Assembly (NCBI RefSeq): GCF_001555965.1 | Contig: NZ_LSHX01000024.1 | Span: 1 to 64,000 of the forward strand | Source of the DNA: Sphingomonas sp. CCH21-G11 | Lineage (GTDB): Bacteria > Pseudomonadota > Alphaproteobacteria > Sphingomonadales > Sphingomonadaceae | Length of the DNA: 64,000 bases | Reading direction: 5' to 3' | Shown: piece by piece, positions 19,097-27,768 of the stretch | Layout of the letters: each line of letters starts with the position of its first letter | Numbering within the stretch: the first letter of the stretch is position 1 | Translations under genes and position numbers: made by a program | Notes under the pieces: model-generated | The model's database searches: none | Seen by the model: only the letters and a program-made list of their open reading frames with translations | What the model was told of the DNA's origin: nothing

Positions 19097-20482
19097 TCAA
19101 TCGTCCGCGAACACGAACGGGGTCAGCCCCGCCTCGCGATCGTGGACGACCAGCGTCCGCCCCGGCGGCGGCAGCGACCGCTGGGGGCAATCGGCACGCA
19201 GGCAGCGTGCGCATCCCAGCCCCGTCGGCGCGGCGCGCCCCGCCAGATCCTGGCCGCGTGCCGCCGCCAGCGTGACCGCGTCGCCCGCCGCCAGCCCCAG
19301 CACGATCGCAAAGCGCGCGCGTACCGCGCCGACCCGCGCGCCTTGCGGCTGCACGGTTCGCGCCAGCGTGAACCAGCGGCTGCCATCCTCCAGCGCCACC
19401 AACTGGGTAATCAGGTCGCCGGGCCGCGCGAACGCGTCCAGCGCATCCCATAGCGGGCACAGCCCCCCGCCCTCGACCAGCGGCGCGCCGCTCGCCCCCG
19501 CCAGCCGCTTGGAAATCTGCCCCGCCCGGTCGACTCGCAGCATGAAGAAGGGCAGCCCTCGCGCGCCGACGCGCTGCAGCGTCGTCATGCGGTGCGCGAC
19601 CTGCTCGAACCCCGCGCCGAACCGGCGCATCAGCAACTCGATGTCGTACCCCGTCGCCTCGCACGCACGGTGGAAGCGTGCATAGGGCATCATCACCGCC
19701 GCCGCGAAATAGCCGGCCAGGTAGCGGCGGAACAGGCGCTCCGCGACCGGATCGGTGATGGCCGCGCCCCGGCTGAGCGCGTCGATCTCGGTCGCCGCCT
19801 CACGCTGTCCGAGCTGCGTCGCGAGCGCGAACACACGCGATGCCGGATCGAGCATCTCCGACAGCTGCAGCTGCCGCGCGTGCAGGTCGAGCCGCCGCAG
19901 CCGGTTGGGCATCACCTCCACCGGCAGGACGCGCACCGACAGCTGGTGCTTGACCCGCAACCGGTCTGCCATCGCGCCATAGGGGTCGCCGCCCGCGACG
20001 CGCAGGTCGTCGGCCAGCCGTTCCGCCGCACCGTCCAGGTCGGCAAAATAGTTGCGCCAGCGTTCGACCGCACGCCGCGCGGCAAGCTGCGGATCGTCGC
20101 CGTCTCCTGCCGCCGGCGCGCCCGATCCTGCCCGGTCGAACGCGCGCGCAAAGGCCTCCGCCCCGCCCGGGGCCGCCGCCACCCATGCATCAAGCTCGCC
20201 CCGGTCGATCGCCAGGTCGGCGAACATCGGATCCGCCAGCCGTCGTCGCAGCGCCTCGACCCCGCCGCCCGGCTCGCTCGCCGCGATGCTGCGCGGGTCG
20301 AAATCGAATTGCTGGGCGAGCGCGACCAGCAGGGCGGCGGAGATCGGCCGCTGATTGCGCTCGACCAGGTTGAGATAGCTGGGCGAAATACCGAGCGCGG
20401 CGGCCATCGCCGCCTGGGTCAGCCCCGCTGCGCGGCGCAGCCGGCGCACCGCGTGCCCGGCGAACAGCTTGCCTTCTGCCAT
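19097..20482 (-). CDS. ScfR/RamB-type short-chain fatty acid transcriptional regulator
   Basis: A 461-residue regulator. The XRE helix-turn-helix lies at about residues 10-65 (VRRLRRAAGLTQAAMAAALG, ISPSYLNLVERNQRPIS), followed by an IrrE/ImmA-like region with a degenerate peptidase motif and the C-terminal ScfR (DUF2083) domain with cysteines in CARCLRADCPQRSLPP. Relatives such as RamB control glyoxylate-shunt and acetate genes. This one is divergent from isocitrate lyase with 163 bp between, which fits acetate-responsive control of aceA and of itself. The zinc-type HEXXH is replaced by YARFHRACEATGYDIE, so proteolysis is unlikely. Confidence 0.87.
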   Translation of the reverse strand: MAEGKLFAGHAVRRLRRAAGLTQAAMAAALGISPSYLNLVERNQRPISAALLVALAQQFDFDPRSIAASEPGGGVEALRRRLADPMFADLAIDRGELDAWVAAAPGGAEAFARAFDRAGSGAPAAGDGDDPQLAARRAVERWRNYFADLDGAAERLADDLRVAGGDPYGAMADRLRVKHQLSVRVLPVEVMPNRLRRLDLHARQLQLSEMLDPASRVFALATQLGQREAATEIDALSRGAAITDPVAERLFRRYLAGYFAAAVMMPYARFHRACEATGYDIELLMRRFGAGFEQVAHRMTTLQRVGARGLPFFMLRVDRAGQISKRLAGASGAPLVEGGGLCPLWDALDAFARPGDLITQLVALEDGSRWFTLARTVQPQGARVGAVRARFAIVLGLAAGDAVTLAAARGQDLAGRAAPTGLGCARCLRADCPQRSLPPPGRTLVVHDREAGLTPFVFADD

Positions 20483-20550
20483 ATGTGCAGCTTGTACGCA
20501 TATTTACATGCTGACAAGCCGCGGCGGGCGATCCGCGACACCGACACCCG

Positions 20551-20583
20551 ATTTTGCCCGCATTTCGTTCGCGTCTGCAAAAT
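20551..20583. promoter_or_regulatory. candidate operator between regulator and isocitrate lyase
   Basis: An inverted pair ATTTTGC (20551-20557) and GCAAAAT (20577-20583), centres 26 bp apart, in the divergent promoter region. RamB half-sites known in actinobacteria contain TTTGCAAA-like sequence, so the pair is a plausible binding site for the adjacent ScfR-type regulator. The evidence is short and circumstantial. Confidence 0.4.
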
Positions 20584-20645
20584 ATCGGGGGTAGTCGGCA
20601 CGCATCACGCGGCGTTTCGGGCGCAAGATTGTAAAGGAACGACAG

Positions 20646-21926
20646 ATGGCCAGCTTCAACGACCTCGTCCCCGCTCCCGCCGGGCGCTTCGACGGCATCG
20701 TGCGGCCGTACAGCGCCGACGATGTCGCCAAGCTGCGCGGATCGATCACGATCGAACATACGCTGGCGCGCAAGGGCGCGGAAAAGCTGTGGGAACTGCT
20801 GAAAAGCGAAGACTACATCAACGCGCTCGGCGCGCTGTCGGGCAATCAGGCGATGCAGATGGTGCGCGCCGGCCTGAAGGCGATCTATCTGTCGGGTTGG
20901 CAGGTCGCCGCGGACGCCAATACCGCCGGCCAGATGTATCCCGACCAGTCGCTCTATCCCGCAAATGCCGGCCCGGAACTGGCGCGGCGGATCAATGCGA
21001 CGCTGCAGCGCGCGGACCAGATCGAGCATTCGGAGGGTGGCGCCACCCGCGACTGGTTCGCCCCCATCGTCGCCGATGCCGAAGCCGGCTTTGGCGGCCC
21101 GCTCAATTGCTATGAGATCATGAAGGCGTATATCGCCGCCGGCGCTGCGGGCGTGCATTACGAGGACCAGCTGGCGAGCGAGAAGAAGTGCGGCCATCTG
21201 GGTGGCAAGGTGCTGATCCCGACCCAGGCGCATATCCGCAACCTCGACGCCGCGCGCCTCGCCGCCGATGTCGCCGGTGTGCCGACGATCATCTGCGCGC
21301 GCACCGATGCGGAAAGCGCCAAGCTGATCACCAGCGACGTCGACGAGCGCGATCACGAATTCCTGACGGGCGAACGCACGCCCGAGGGTTTTTTCCGCCT
21401 GAAGGACGGCACCGGCGTCGATCACTGCATCAAGCGCGGCCTGGCCTTCGCCGAACATGCCGACCTGTTGTGGTGGGAAACGTCGAAGCCCAACATGGAC
21501 GATGCGCGCCGCTTTGCCGAAGCGATCAAGAAGCAGTTTCCCGACAAGATGCTGGCGTACAACTGCTCGCCCAGCTTCAACTGGGAGAAGAATCTCGACA
21601 AGGACGACATTGCGCGGTTCCAGCGCGAGATCGGCGCGATGGGCTACAAGTTCCAGTTCGTGACGCTCGCCGGCTTCCACCAGCTGAACTACGGCATGTT
21701 CGAGCTGGCGCGCGGCTACAAGGATCGCGGCATGGCGGCCTATTCGGAGCTGCAGCAGGCCGAATTCGCGGCGGAAGCCAACGGCTACACCGCGACCCGC
21801 CACCAGCGCGAGGTCGGTACCGGCTATTTCGACCTGGTCGCGACAACGCTTGCGGGCGGTGCCAGCTCGACCACCGCGCTCGCCGAATCGACCGAGGCCG
21901 CGCAGTTCAAGAAAGAAGCCGCATAA
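20646..21926 (+). CDS. aceA: isocitrate lyase
   Basis: A 426-residue glyoxylate-shunt enzyme splitting isocitrate into glyoxylate and succinate. The catalytic cysteine is Cys182 in the signature [11 protein letters not shown]. Other marks are [15 protein letters not shown] ([20 protein letters not shown]), [20 protein letters not shown], and [10 protein letters not shown]. Length matches the enterobacterial/alphaproteobacterial type (430-440). The ATG has an AAAGGAACGACAG leader as ribosome binding site. Control by the divergent ScfR-like regulator is likely. Malate synthase is not in the window. Confidence 0.97.
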   Translation: MASFNDLVPAPAGRFDGIVRPYSADDVAKLRGSITIEHTLARKGAEKLWELLKSEDYINALGALSGNQAMQMVRAGLKAIYLSGWQVAADANTAGQMYPDQSLYPANAGPELARRINATLQRADQIEHSEGGATRDWFAPIVADAEAGFGGPLNCYEIMKAYIAAGAAGVHYEDQLASEKKCGHLGGKVLIPTQAHIRNLDAARLAADVAGVPTIICARTDAESAKLITSDVDERDHEFLTGERTPEGFFRLKDGTGVDHCIKRGLAFAEHADLLWWETSKPNMDDARRFAEAIKKQFPDKMLAYNCSPSFNWEKNLDKDDIARFQREIGAMGYKFQFVTLAGFHQLNYGMFELARGYKDRGMAAYSELQQAEFAAEANGYTATRHQREVGTGYFDLVATTLAGGASSTTALAESTEAAQFKKEAA

Positions 21927-21963
21927 GCCGCACCTTCGTTCAAGTTTCCTGGGGAGGAAAGGG

Positions 21964-21996
21964 TGCCCGCTGGACCATGTGTCCGGCGGGCATTTC
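21964..21996 (+). terminator. intrinsic terminator after aceA
   Basis: An 11-bp stem (TGCCCGCTGGA with TCCGGCGGGCA, one G-U pair), 7-nt loop, followed by TTTCC, 37 nt after the aceA stop. The T-tract is short. Confidence 0.65.
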
Positions 21997-22063
21997 CGTT
22001 ACGGGGCGCGGAAAAACGTCTCTGTCGGCCGCCCCAAGCCATTCAGCCGCGCCCACCCCTTCC

Positions 22064-22090
22064 CGTCACCCCGGACTTGATTCGGGGTCC
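22064..22090. repeat. single REP-like hairpin (CGTCACCCCGG family)
   Basis: CGTCACCCCGGACTTGATTC followed by GGGGTCC forms one hairpin of the family seen in pairs elsewhere in the window; its inverted partner is absent here. It lies between convergent aceA and the Doc-type toxin gene. Confidence 0.7.
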
Positions 22091-22126
22091 ATGCGCTGCC
22101 TCAGCGGGAAGCCGATCGCTTGTGGC

Positions 22127-22516
22127 TCAATCCTGCCGCAAATGTGCGCGGAACCAGTCCGTAAGCTGATCAACCCCGAGCTCTCCCGCCGCCAAAGCGA
22201 GAAATGTCACCACCAGCTCCGCATCGCTGCAGTCCAATCGATAGCCGTTCAGCGAAAGGAAGGTTTCGCTCACCACCGCTGCGGTTCGCTTGTTGCCATC
22301 TACGAACGGATGATTCCGCGCGATCCCGAACGCATAGCTGGCGGCAAGCTCCGCCGCGTCAGGGTCGCCGTAGGCCATCAGGTTCAACGGCCGCGCCATG
22401 GCGCTGTGTAGCATGTTTTCGTCGCGCAGCCCTGCGGCGCCGCCATGCTCGGCCAGCTGTTCGTGATGAGCGGCAACGGCCACGCCGACGTCCACCCACA
22501 CCCATTGGCGAGGCAC
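22127..22516 (-). CDS. doc: Doc/Fic-family toxin of a type II toxin-antitoxin pair
   Basis: A 129-residue death-on-curing protein. The Fic core motif is HPFVDGNKR at residues 69-77, with the catalytic His69, matching Doc-type kinases that phosphorylate EF-Tu and arrest translation. The N-terminal helix pattern (GLRDENMLHSAMARP) is also typical. Its GTG start overlaps the stop of the upstream antitoxin gene (TAGTG), so the two are translationally coupled. The motif keeps Asn-Gly-Asn-Lys-Arg features, so the toxin looks intact. The exact target is inferred from the family only. Confidence 0.9.
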   Translation of the reverse strand: MPRQWVWVDVGVAVAAHHEQLAEHGGAAGLRDENMLHSAMARPLNLMAYGDPDAAELAASYAFGIARNHPFVDGNKRTAAVVSETFLSLNGYRLDCSDAELVVTFLALAAGELGVDQLTDWFRAHLRQD

Positions 22517-22743
22517 TATTTGGCAAGCTCACGAAGCGCGGCACGACGGCGCGCCATGACCTCGCGTGCAACCTCCATCTGGGCCTCGAAATCCGGGTCA
22601 CGCTTGCTGATCGTGAATCCTTCGGGGACCTCGCTCACAAACAGCTCGTCACCAAGCTCCACGCGAAGCCGGGCAAGCAATTCCTTCGGCAAAACGATCC
22701 CCGTCGAATTGCCGATTTTGATCAGTTTCAAGGGCTTGGTCAT
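22516..22743 (-). CDS. AbrB/MazE-type antitoxin
   Basis: A 75-residue SpoVT-AbrB domain protein (MTKPLKLIKIGNSTGIVLPK) that forms a swapped-hairpin DNA-binding dimer, followed by a charged C-terminal helix (EAQMEVAREVMARRRAALRE) likely to bind and neutralise the adjacent Doc toxin. Such antitoxins usually repress their own operon. The start at 22743 is chosen because the swapped-hairpin fold begins there; the ATG follows the sugar-symporter stop by 7 nt. The pairing AbrB plus Doc, instead of the classical Phd plus Doc, is a known but less common combination. Confidence 0.88.
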   Translation of the reverse strand: MTKPLKLIKIGNSTGIVLPKELLARLRVELGDELFVSEVPEGFTISKRDPDFEAQMEVAREVMARRRAALRELAK

Positions 22744-22750
22744 ACAAACG

Positions 22751-24211
22751 TTATAACACGCCTTTCGCTTCCGCGCCAGCCGCCGCGAGCCGGGCGATGC
22801 GGGCCTCATGCTCGGCCCGGCCAAAGGGAAAGCGCACGAACACTGCGGTCCCGACCAGCCCGATGACCAGATAGACGATCGAGAAGATCAGCGTCAGCCG
22901 GTCGAGCGCGTCGACCGGCACCGCGCCCCGGACCGCATTCTGCGGGAAATCCGCCGCCCACAGGATCAGCCCGCTGAGAAAGATGCCGACGCCGCCGGTG
23001 CATTTCTGGATGAAGAAGGACCCCGCGAAGAACACGCCTTCGGAACGGCGGCCGGTCGTGACTTCCGAATGTTCGACCACATCGGCCATCATCGACGCGC
23101 CCAGGATCATCGCCGCCACGCTGCACGCCGTGTTGGGCACATAGATGCCGAACAGCACCGGCAGCATCATCGGGCTGTCGACCGCCGGGAACCACCCGGC
23201 AAGCCGCAGCCAATAGGGCAGCGTCGCCAGGATCGCCGTCAACAGCGTGAACATCGCCGCCGCGCGCGGCTTGCCCATCCGCGCACCGACGCGCCCGGCG
23301 ATGGCGAACGCGATGACGACGCCCGCGAACAGCACGCCGGCCAGCACGGTGAAGGCCCCCGTGCCGAACTGCCAGACATAGGAATAGAGATAGTTGGACA
23401 GGGCAAAGCTGATGCCCTGGTTGGTGTACACGCACAGCCCCGCGAGCATCAGCACCGCGAACGCCCGGTTGCGCACCGCCTCCACCAGTTCGCGAAACGC
23501 CTGGCCCATGCCGCCCTCGACCGCCGGTTGCCGGGGCAGCGACGCGATCTCGCGGTGCGTGCCCGCTGCGGAGATCAGGATGGCGAGCATGATCGCCACG
23601 GCGCAGGCGACCGAATAGCTCGCATAGCCCCCGCGATTGGCCAACCCGTCCGCGCCGGGCGTCTCCGGCACCAGGAAAACCGTATAGGCGGCGAGCAGCG
23701 CGACCAGTCCGCCCAGCCAGCCGAACAGATAGCGATAGGCGGTCAGCCGCGTGCGCTCGTCATAATCGGCGCTCAGCTCGGGTGCGAGCGCCTGGCTCGG
23801 CACCTCATAGGCCGACACCGCCGACCGAACCATCACCGCGGTCGCGAACAGCCAGGCGAGCGTCGCGCCGGGCGACCATGCCGGCGGGTTCCACAGCAGC
23901 AGCCAGCCGATCGCGATCGGCAGCGCCGACGCGTACATCCACGGGTGCCGCCGGCCCCAGCGGGTGCGGGTTCGGTCGGACGCGACGCCGATCGCTGGGT
24001 CGATGAACGCATCCAGGATCAGCGCGCACATGATCGCGAAGCCCACCGACGCCGCCGGCAGCCCGATCACCTGGTTGTAGAAGAGCAGCAGGAAGGTGCC
24101 GAAGCCGTTGTCCTTCACGCCATAGGCGATCGCGCCGACACCGAAGGACAGGGTCGTGCCGGTCCGCACCCGGCGGGATGGCGGCACTGCGGCCGTCACA
24201 GCTTCGGTCAT
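22751..24211 (-). CDS. GPH-family sugar:cation symporter (MFS)
   Basis: A 486-residue, 12-helix transporter of the glycoside-pentoside-hexuronide:cation symporter family (MelB/XylP-like). Typical segments are GVGAIAYGVKDNGFGTFLLL, DAFIDPAIGVASDRTRTRWGRRHPW (loop 2-3 signature) and AYEVPSQALAPELSADYDERTRL. It probably imports a glycoside or related solute with H+ or Na+. The start at 24211 (MTEAVTAAVPPSRRV) avoids an upstream extension of poor quality. The stop is 7 bp before the antitoxin start, so the toxin-antitoxin pair may be read from this transcript as well as its own promoter. Confidence 0.87.
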   Translation of the reverse strand: MTEAVTAAVPPSRRVRTGTTLSFGVGAIAYGVKDNGFGTFLLLFYNQVIGLPAASVGFAIMCALILDAFIDPAIGVASDRTRTRWGRRHPWMYASALPIAIGWLLLWNPPAWSPGATLAWLFATAVMVRSAVSAYEVPSQALAPELSADYDERTRLTAYRYLFGWLGGLVALLAAYTVFLVPETPGADGLANRGGYASYSVACAVAIMLAILISAAGTHREIASLPRQPAVEGGMGQAFRELVEAVRNRAFAVLMLAGLCVYTNQGISFALSNYLYSYVWQFGTGAFTVLAGVLFAGVVIAFAIAGRVGARMGKPRAAAMFTLLTAILATLPYWLRLAGWFPAVDSPMMLPVLFGIYVPNTACSVAAMILGASMMADVVEHSEVTTGRRSEGVFFAGSFFIQKCTGGVGIFLSGLILWAADFPQNAVRGAVPVDALDRLTLIFSIVYLVIGLVGTAVFVRFPFGRAEHEARIARLAAAGAEAKGVL

Positions 24212-24417
24212 GTGCGTTGTCAAACCTTCCGTGCCCGCCAACCCCAGCATAGGCCACCGCGCGCATCGGTCAAACCATCCCGGTTGGAAGATCGGGTATG
24301 CCCACCCGCTTGCCCGTGACCGGGCTTCACGCTAGCACGGGGCCGGCGGGAATGGCCCGTTCGAACAACAGGAACGCTGGAGGTCGCCAGCGTCGCACGG
24401 CTTGCGAAAGGCAGGGG

Positions 24418-25563
24418 ATGGCGCTGGATCCGGAAACCTTTGACGCGCTGATCGACACGGTCCGCCGCTTCGTCGCGGAGCGCCTGCGCCCGCTCGAGGC
24501 GCGGGTCGAGTCCGACGACGCGATTCCCGCCGATATCGTCGACGAGATGAAGGCGCTCGGCCTGTTCGGCCTGTCGATCGCGCCCGAATATGGCGGGCTC
24601 GGCCTGACCATGGGCGAGGAGTGCCGCGTCGCGATCGAGCTTGGCCGCACCACGCCCGCCTTCCGCTCGACCTTCGGCACCAATGTCGGCATCGGCAGCC
24701 AGGGCCTCGTGATCGCCGGCACGCCCGACCAGAAGGCGCAGTGGCTGCCGCGCATCGCCAGCGGCGAGATCGTCACCAGCTTCGCGTTGACCGAACCCGA
24801 TGTCGGGTCCGACAGCGGCAGCGTGAAGACCCGCGCGGTCAGGGACGGCGACGTCTATCGGCTGTCCGGCACCAAGCGCTACATCACCAACGCCGACAAG
24901 GCCGACCTGTTCACCGTCATGGCGCGCACCGGCGACGAACCCGGCGGGCGCGGCGTTTCCGCCTTCCTGGTGCCGCGCAACCTGCCCGGCGTGTCGGTGG
25001 GCGAGCCGGAAAAGAAGATGGGGCAGAAGGGCGCGAAAGTCGCCGACCTCAACCTCGACGAGGTGCCCGTCCCCGCCGCCAACCGGCTGGGCGCGGAGGG
25101 CCAGGGCTTCAAGATCGCGATGCAGGTGCTCGATCGCGGCCGGCTGCACATCGCCGCGGTGTGCGTGGGCGTCGCCGAGCGGCTGATCGCCGACTGCGTC
25201 GCCTATGCCGGCGAGCGCCGCCAGTTCGGCAAACCCATCGCCGAACACCAGCTGATCCAGGCGATGATCGCCGACTCAAAGACTGAAGCCCTCGCCGCCC
25301 GCGCCCTCGTTCTGGAAACCGCCGCGCGCAAGGATGCGGGCGACGACGTGGTCATGGAAAGCGCGGCAGCCAAATACTATGCCAGCGAAATGGTCGGCCG
25401 CGTCGCCGATCGCGCGGTGCAGATCTACGGTGGCGCCGGTTACATCGCCGATTACGGCATCGAGCGCCTCTATCGCGACGTCCGCTTGTTCCGCATCTAC
25501 GAAGGCACCAGCCAGATCCAGCAGCTCATCATCGCCCGCGAAACGATGAAGCGCGGGGGATAG
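24418..25563 (+). CDS. acyl-CoA dehydrogenase
   Basis: A 381-residue FAD enzyme introducing an alpha-beta double bond into acyl-CoA, passing electrons to ETF. Family signatures are TEPDVGSDSGSVKTRA (FAD/acyl binding), GTKRYITNADKADLF, and YEGTSQIQQ with the catalytic base Glu362. The gene starts at 24418 after GAAAGGCAGGGG. The following SDR gene in the same direction suggests a small beta-oxidation or branched-acyl degradation unit, although a hairpin-rich 160-bp gap separates them. Chain-length specificity cannot be read from sequence. Confidence 0.93.
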   Translation: MALDPETFDALIDTVRRFVAERLRPLEARVESDDAIPADIVDEMKALGLFGLSIAPEYGGLGLTMGEECRVAIELGRTTPAFRSTFGTNVGIGSQGLVIAGTPDQKAQWLPRIASGEIVTSFALTEPDVGSDSGSVKTRAVRDGDVYRLSGTKRYITNADKADLFTVMARTGDEPGGRGVSAFLVPRNLPGVSVGEPEKKMGQKGAKVADLNLDEVPVPAANRLGAEGQGFKIAMQVLDRGRLHIAAVCVGVAERLIADCVAYAGERRQFGKPIAEHQLIQAMIADSKTEALAARALVLETAARKDAGDDVVMESAAAKYYASEMVGRVADRAVQIYGGAGYIADYGIERLYRDVRLFRIYEGTSQIQQLIIARETMKRGG

Positions 25564-25611
25564 GCTCGCCGCAGCGGATCGGGGAACCCGATCCGTGACC
25601 CGGCGGCGAGC
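25564..25611. repeat. nested inverted repeats in the ACAD-SDR gap
   Basis: An outer pair GCTCGCCGC (25564-25572) / GCGGCGAGC (25603-25611) encloses an inner pair CGGATCGGG (25575-25583) / CCCGATCCG (25587-25595). The structure begins right after the acyl-CoA dehydrogenase stop and has no T-tract. It may weaken readthrough to the SDR gene. Confidence 0.6.
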
Positions 25612-25722
25612 CCGGTCAGCGGCGCTTGCGCCGTCTGACGACGCGGCTTTGCCGCGGCGGGCTGCCCGATACCAAGCCTGACTCGACCCGCCTCGGGTCC
25701 GACCACCAGTGAAAGGATGCAC

Positions 25723-26511
25723 ATGGACACGACCACCCTGTTCCGCCTCGACGGCCGCGTCGCCTTGGTCACCGGCGGCTCGCGCGGTATCGGCAAGATG
25801 ATCGCCGCGGGCTTCGTCTCCTCGGGCGCGAAGGTCTATATCTCGGCCCGCAAGGCCGACGCCTGCTTCGCCACCGCCGAGGAACTCGGCCCCAACTGCA
25901 TCGCGCTGCCCCAGGACGTGTCGACCGTCGCCGGGTGCAAGGCGCTCGCCGCGCAGCTTGCCGAGCATGAGGACCGGCTCGACATCCTCGTCAACAATGC
26001 CGGTGCCGCCTGGGGCGAGCCGTTCGAGGATTTCCCCGAAAAGGGCTGGGACAAGGTCATGGACCTCAACGTCAAGTCGCCCTTCTTCCTCACTCAGGCG
26101 CTGCACCCCGCGCTGAAAGCCGCCGCGTCGCGCGCGCGCCCGGCCAAGGTCATCAACATCACCTCTATCGACGGCCAGCGGCTCAACCCGTGGGAAACCT
26201 ACAGCTATCACGCATCCAAATCGGCGCTGATCTATCTGACCAAGCGCATGGCCGCCCGGCTGATCCGCGACGCAATCAACGTCACCTCGATCGCCCCCGG
26301 CGCCTTCGCGAGCGACATGAACAAGGCCGCGCGCGATCATGGCGACGCGGTCGGCCAAGCGATCCCCGCCAGGCGCATCGGCGAGGCGGAGGACATGGCC
26401 GCCGCCGCCATCTACCTCGCCAGCCGCGCCGGCGACTATGTGGTCGGCGACACGATCACGGTCGACGGCGGCCTGGTCAATGCATCGCTGGGGACCAGCA
26501 TCGACGCGTGA
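25723..26511 (+). CDS. SDR-family NAD(P)-dependent oxidoreductase
   Basis: A 262-residue classical short-chain dehydrogenase. The cofactor motif TGGSRGIG is at residues 17-24, NNAG follows, and the catalytic Tyr162-xxx-Lys166 appears in YSYHASKSA; the C-terminus has VVGDTITVDGGL. The order of these features is that of 3-oxoacyl-ACP/acyl-CoA reductase-like SDRs. Two ATGs (25717 and 25723) exist; GAAAGG directly abuts the first, so 25723 is better spaced. Downstream of an acyl-CoA dehydrogenase, a hydroxyacyl-CoA dehydrogenase role is plausible, but SDR specificity is not predictable. Confidence 0.9.
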   Translation: MDTTTLFRLDGRVALVTGGSRGIGKMIAAGFVSSGAKVYISARKADACFATAEELGPNCIALPQDVSTVAGCKALAAQLAEHEDRLDILVNNAGAAWGEPFEDFPEKGWDKVMDLNVKSPFFLTQALHPALKAAASRARPAKVINITSIDGQRLNPWETYSYHASKSALIYLTKRMAARLIRDAINVTSIAPGAFASDMNKAARDHGDAVGQAIPARRIGEAEDMAAAAIYLASRAGDYVVGDTITVDGGLVNASLGTSIDA

Positions 26512-26617
26512 GCCGCATCCCTGCGCATCCCCGCCGCTCTTCCCAACGACACGGCCAGCCACTATCGCTCCCGGCACGGGTCGACGATAGGCGCCTGCGC
26601 AGGCGACATGGGGGATA

Positions 26618-27736
26618 GTGGTGCGGTCAACGACCGGTGAACATTGGATCGCGCTCGATCACATTCGTGCGCTCGCGGCCTTTCTCGTCTTCTGCTGGCA
26701 TTTCCTCCACTGGATGGACGGCACGCCGGTATCCTTCGACGGCGCGCCCGATGTCTTCGTGCTCGCACCATTTGACGAAGGGCACACCGGCGTCGCGCTG
26801 TTCATGGCCTTGTCGGGCTACATCTTCGCCAAGCTGCTCGACGGGCGCCGCATCCTGATCGGCTGGTTCCTTTGGAACCGCTTGCTGCGCCTCGCCCCGC
26901 TCCTCCTCGTCACCATGGCGCTTGCGGGTGCCAATATCGTGCTGCATGGCGGCGACTGGGCCGGCTATGCCGCATCCTTGCCGCTGGGCCTGATCCTGCC
27001 CAGCTGGCCGAACGGCGGTTGGTCGATCGCGGTCGAGCTGCACTTCTACGTCATCCTGCCCTTGCTGCTGGTCGTGCTGCGCCGCAACCCGGCATGGCTC
27101 GCGCTCTCGCTGCTCGGATCGATCGCGCTGCGGACCGGCATTTTCCTTCAGCTGGGCGAGGTGAAGACGGCGGCCTATTTCACCATCATCGGCCGATACG
27201 ACGATTTCGTGCTGGGGATCCTCGCGTTTCAGTATCGGCACCACTTCGCCCGGCGTCATCGGCTCGCGCTGCTGGTCCTGCTCGTCTATTGCGCCTTCTA
27301 CTGGGCGTTCGACCGACTGGGCGGCTCGAATGGGCTGGAGCGATCACCGATCTGGATCATCCTGCCGACGATCGAAGCGGCCTGCTTCGCCGCGCTGATT
27401 GCATATTATGACCAGTCGACGGCGTTCCGCGACCGCGGCGTGTCGTGGCTGGTCGCGAAAGCCGGCGCGTACAGCTATTCGATCTACCTGCTTCACGCGT
27501 TCGTCGTGCACCACATGGCGCGCCTGCTCGACCGATATTTCGACCTGTCGAACTTCTACGTCGCGCTCGCCTTTGCCGTGCCGGCATTCCTGGCGATGCT
27601 GCCGATCGGGTATCTCAGCTATCGCTTCATCGAGGCACCGCCGCTCGCCTATCGCCGCCGCTATGCGATCGCCGACCCCGCGCAGTCCAGGCCGGCGACG
27701 AACGCGCTCGATCAGGAAGCACGCGAGGCGCTCTAG
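26618..27736 (+). CDS. acyltransferase 3 (OafA/NodX-type) membrane protein
   Basis: A 372-residue polytopic inner-membrane O-acyltransferase. The catalytic-type motif is near the N-terminus (RALAAFLVFCWHF, with the conserved His), then ALFMALSGYIFAKLL and WSIAVELHFYVILPLLL, all hallmarks of acyltransferase family 3, which acetylates or acylates cell-surface sugars or exopolysaccharide. About ten hydrophobic segments are visible. Start is a GTG at 26618 (a second GTG follows at 26621). The acceptor is unknown and there is no polysaccharide cluster nearby. Confidence 0.88.
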   Translation: MVRSTTGEHWIALDHIRALAAFLVFCWHFLHWMDGTPVSFDGAPDVFVLAPFDEGHTGVALFMALSGYIFAKLLDGRRILIGWFLWNRLLRLAPLLLVTMALAGANIVLHGGDWAGYAASLPLGLILPSWPNGGWSIAVELHFYVILPLLLVVLRRNPAWLALSLLGSIALRTGIFLQLGEVKTAAYFTIIGRYDDFVLGILAFQYRHHFARRHRLALLVLLVYCAFYWAFDRLGGSNGLERSPIWIILPTIEAACFAALIAYYDQSTAFRDRGVSWLVAKAGAYSYSIYLLHAFVVHHMARLLDRYFDLSNFYVALAFAVPAFLAMLPIGYLSYRFIEAPPLAYRRRYAIADPAQSRPATNALDQEAREAL

Positions 27737-27737
27737 G

Positions 27738-27761
27738 CGCCAGGCGGGTGCCGCCCTGGCG
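27738..27761. terminator. possible bidirectional terminator hairpin between convergent genes
   Basis: CGCCAGGCGG-GTG-CCG-C-CCTGGCG, a GC-rich stem with one bulge, fills the 32-bp gap between convergent acyltransferase and malic enzyme genes. There is no T-tract, so termination is only a possibility. Confidence 0.4.
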
Positions 27762-27768
27762 GGATCGG

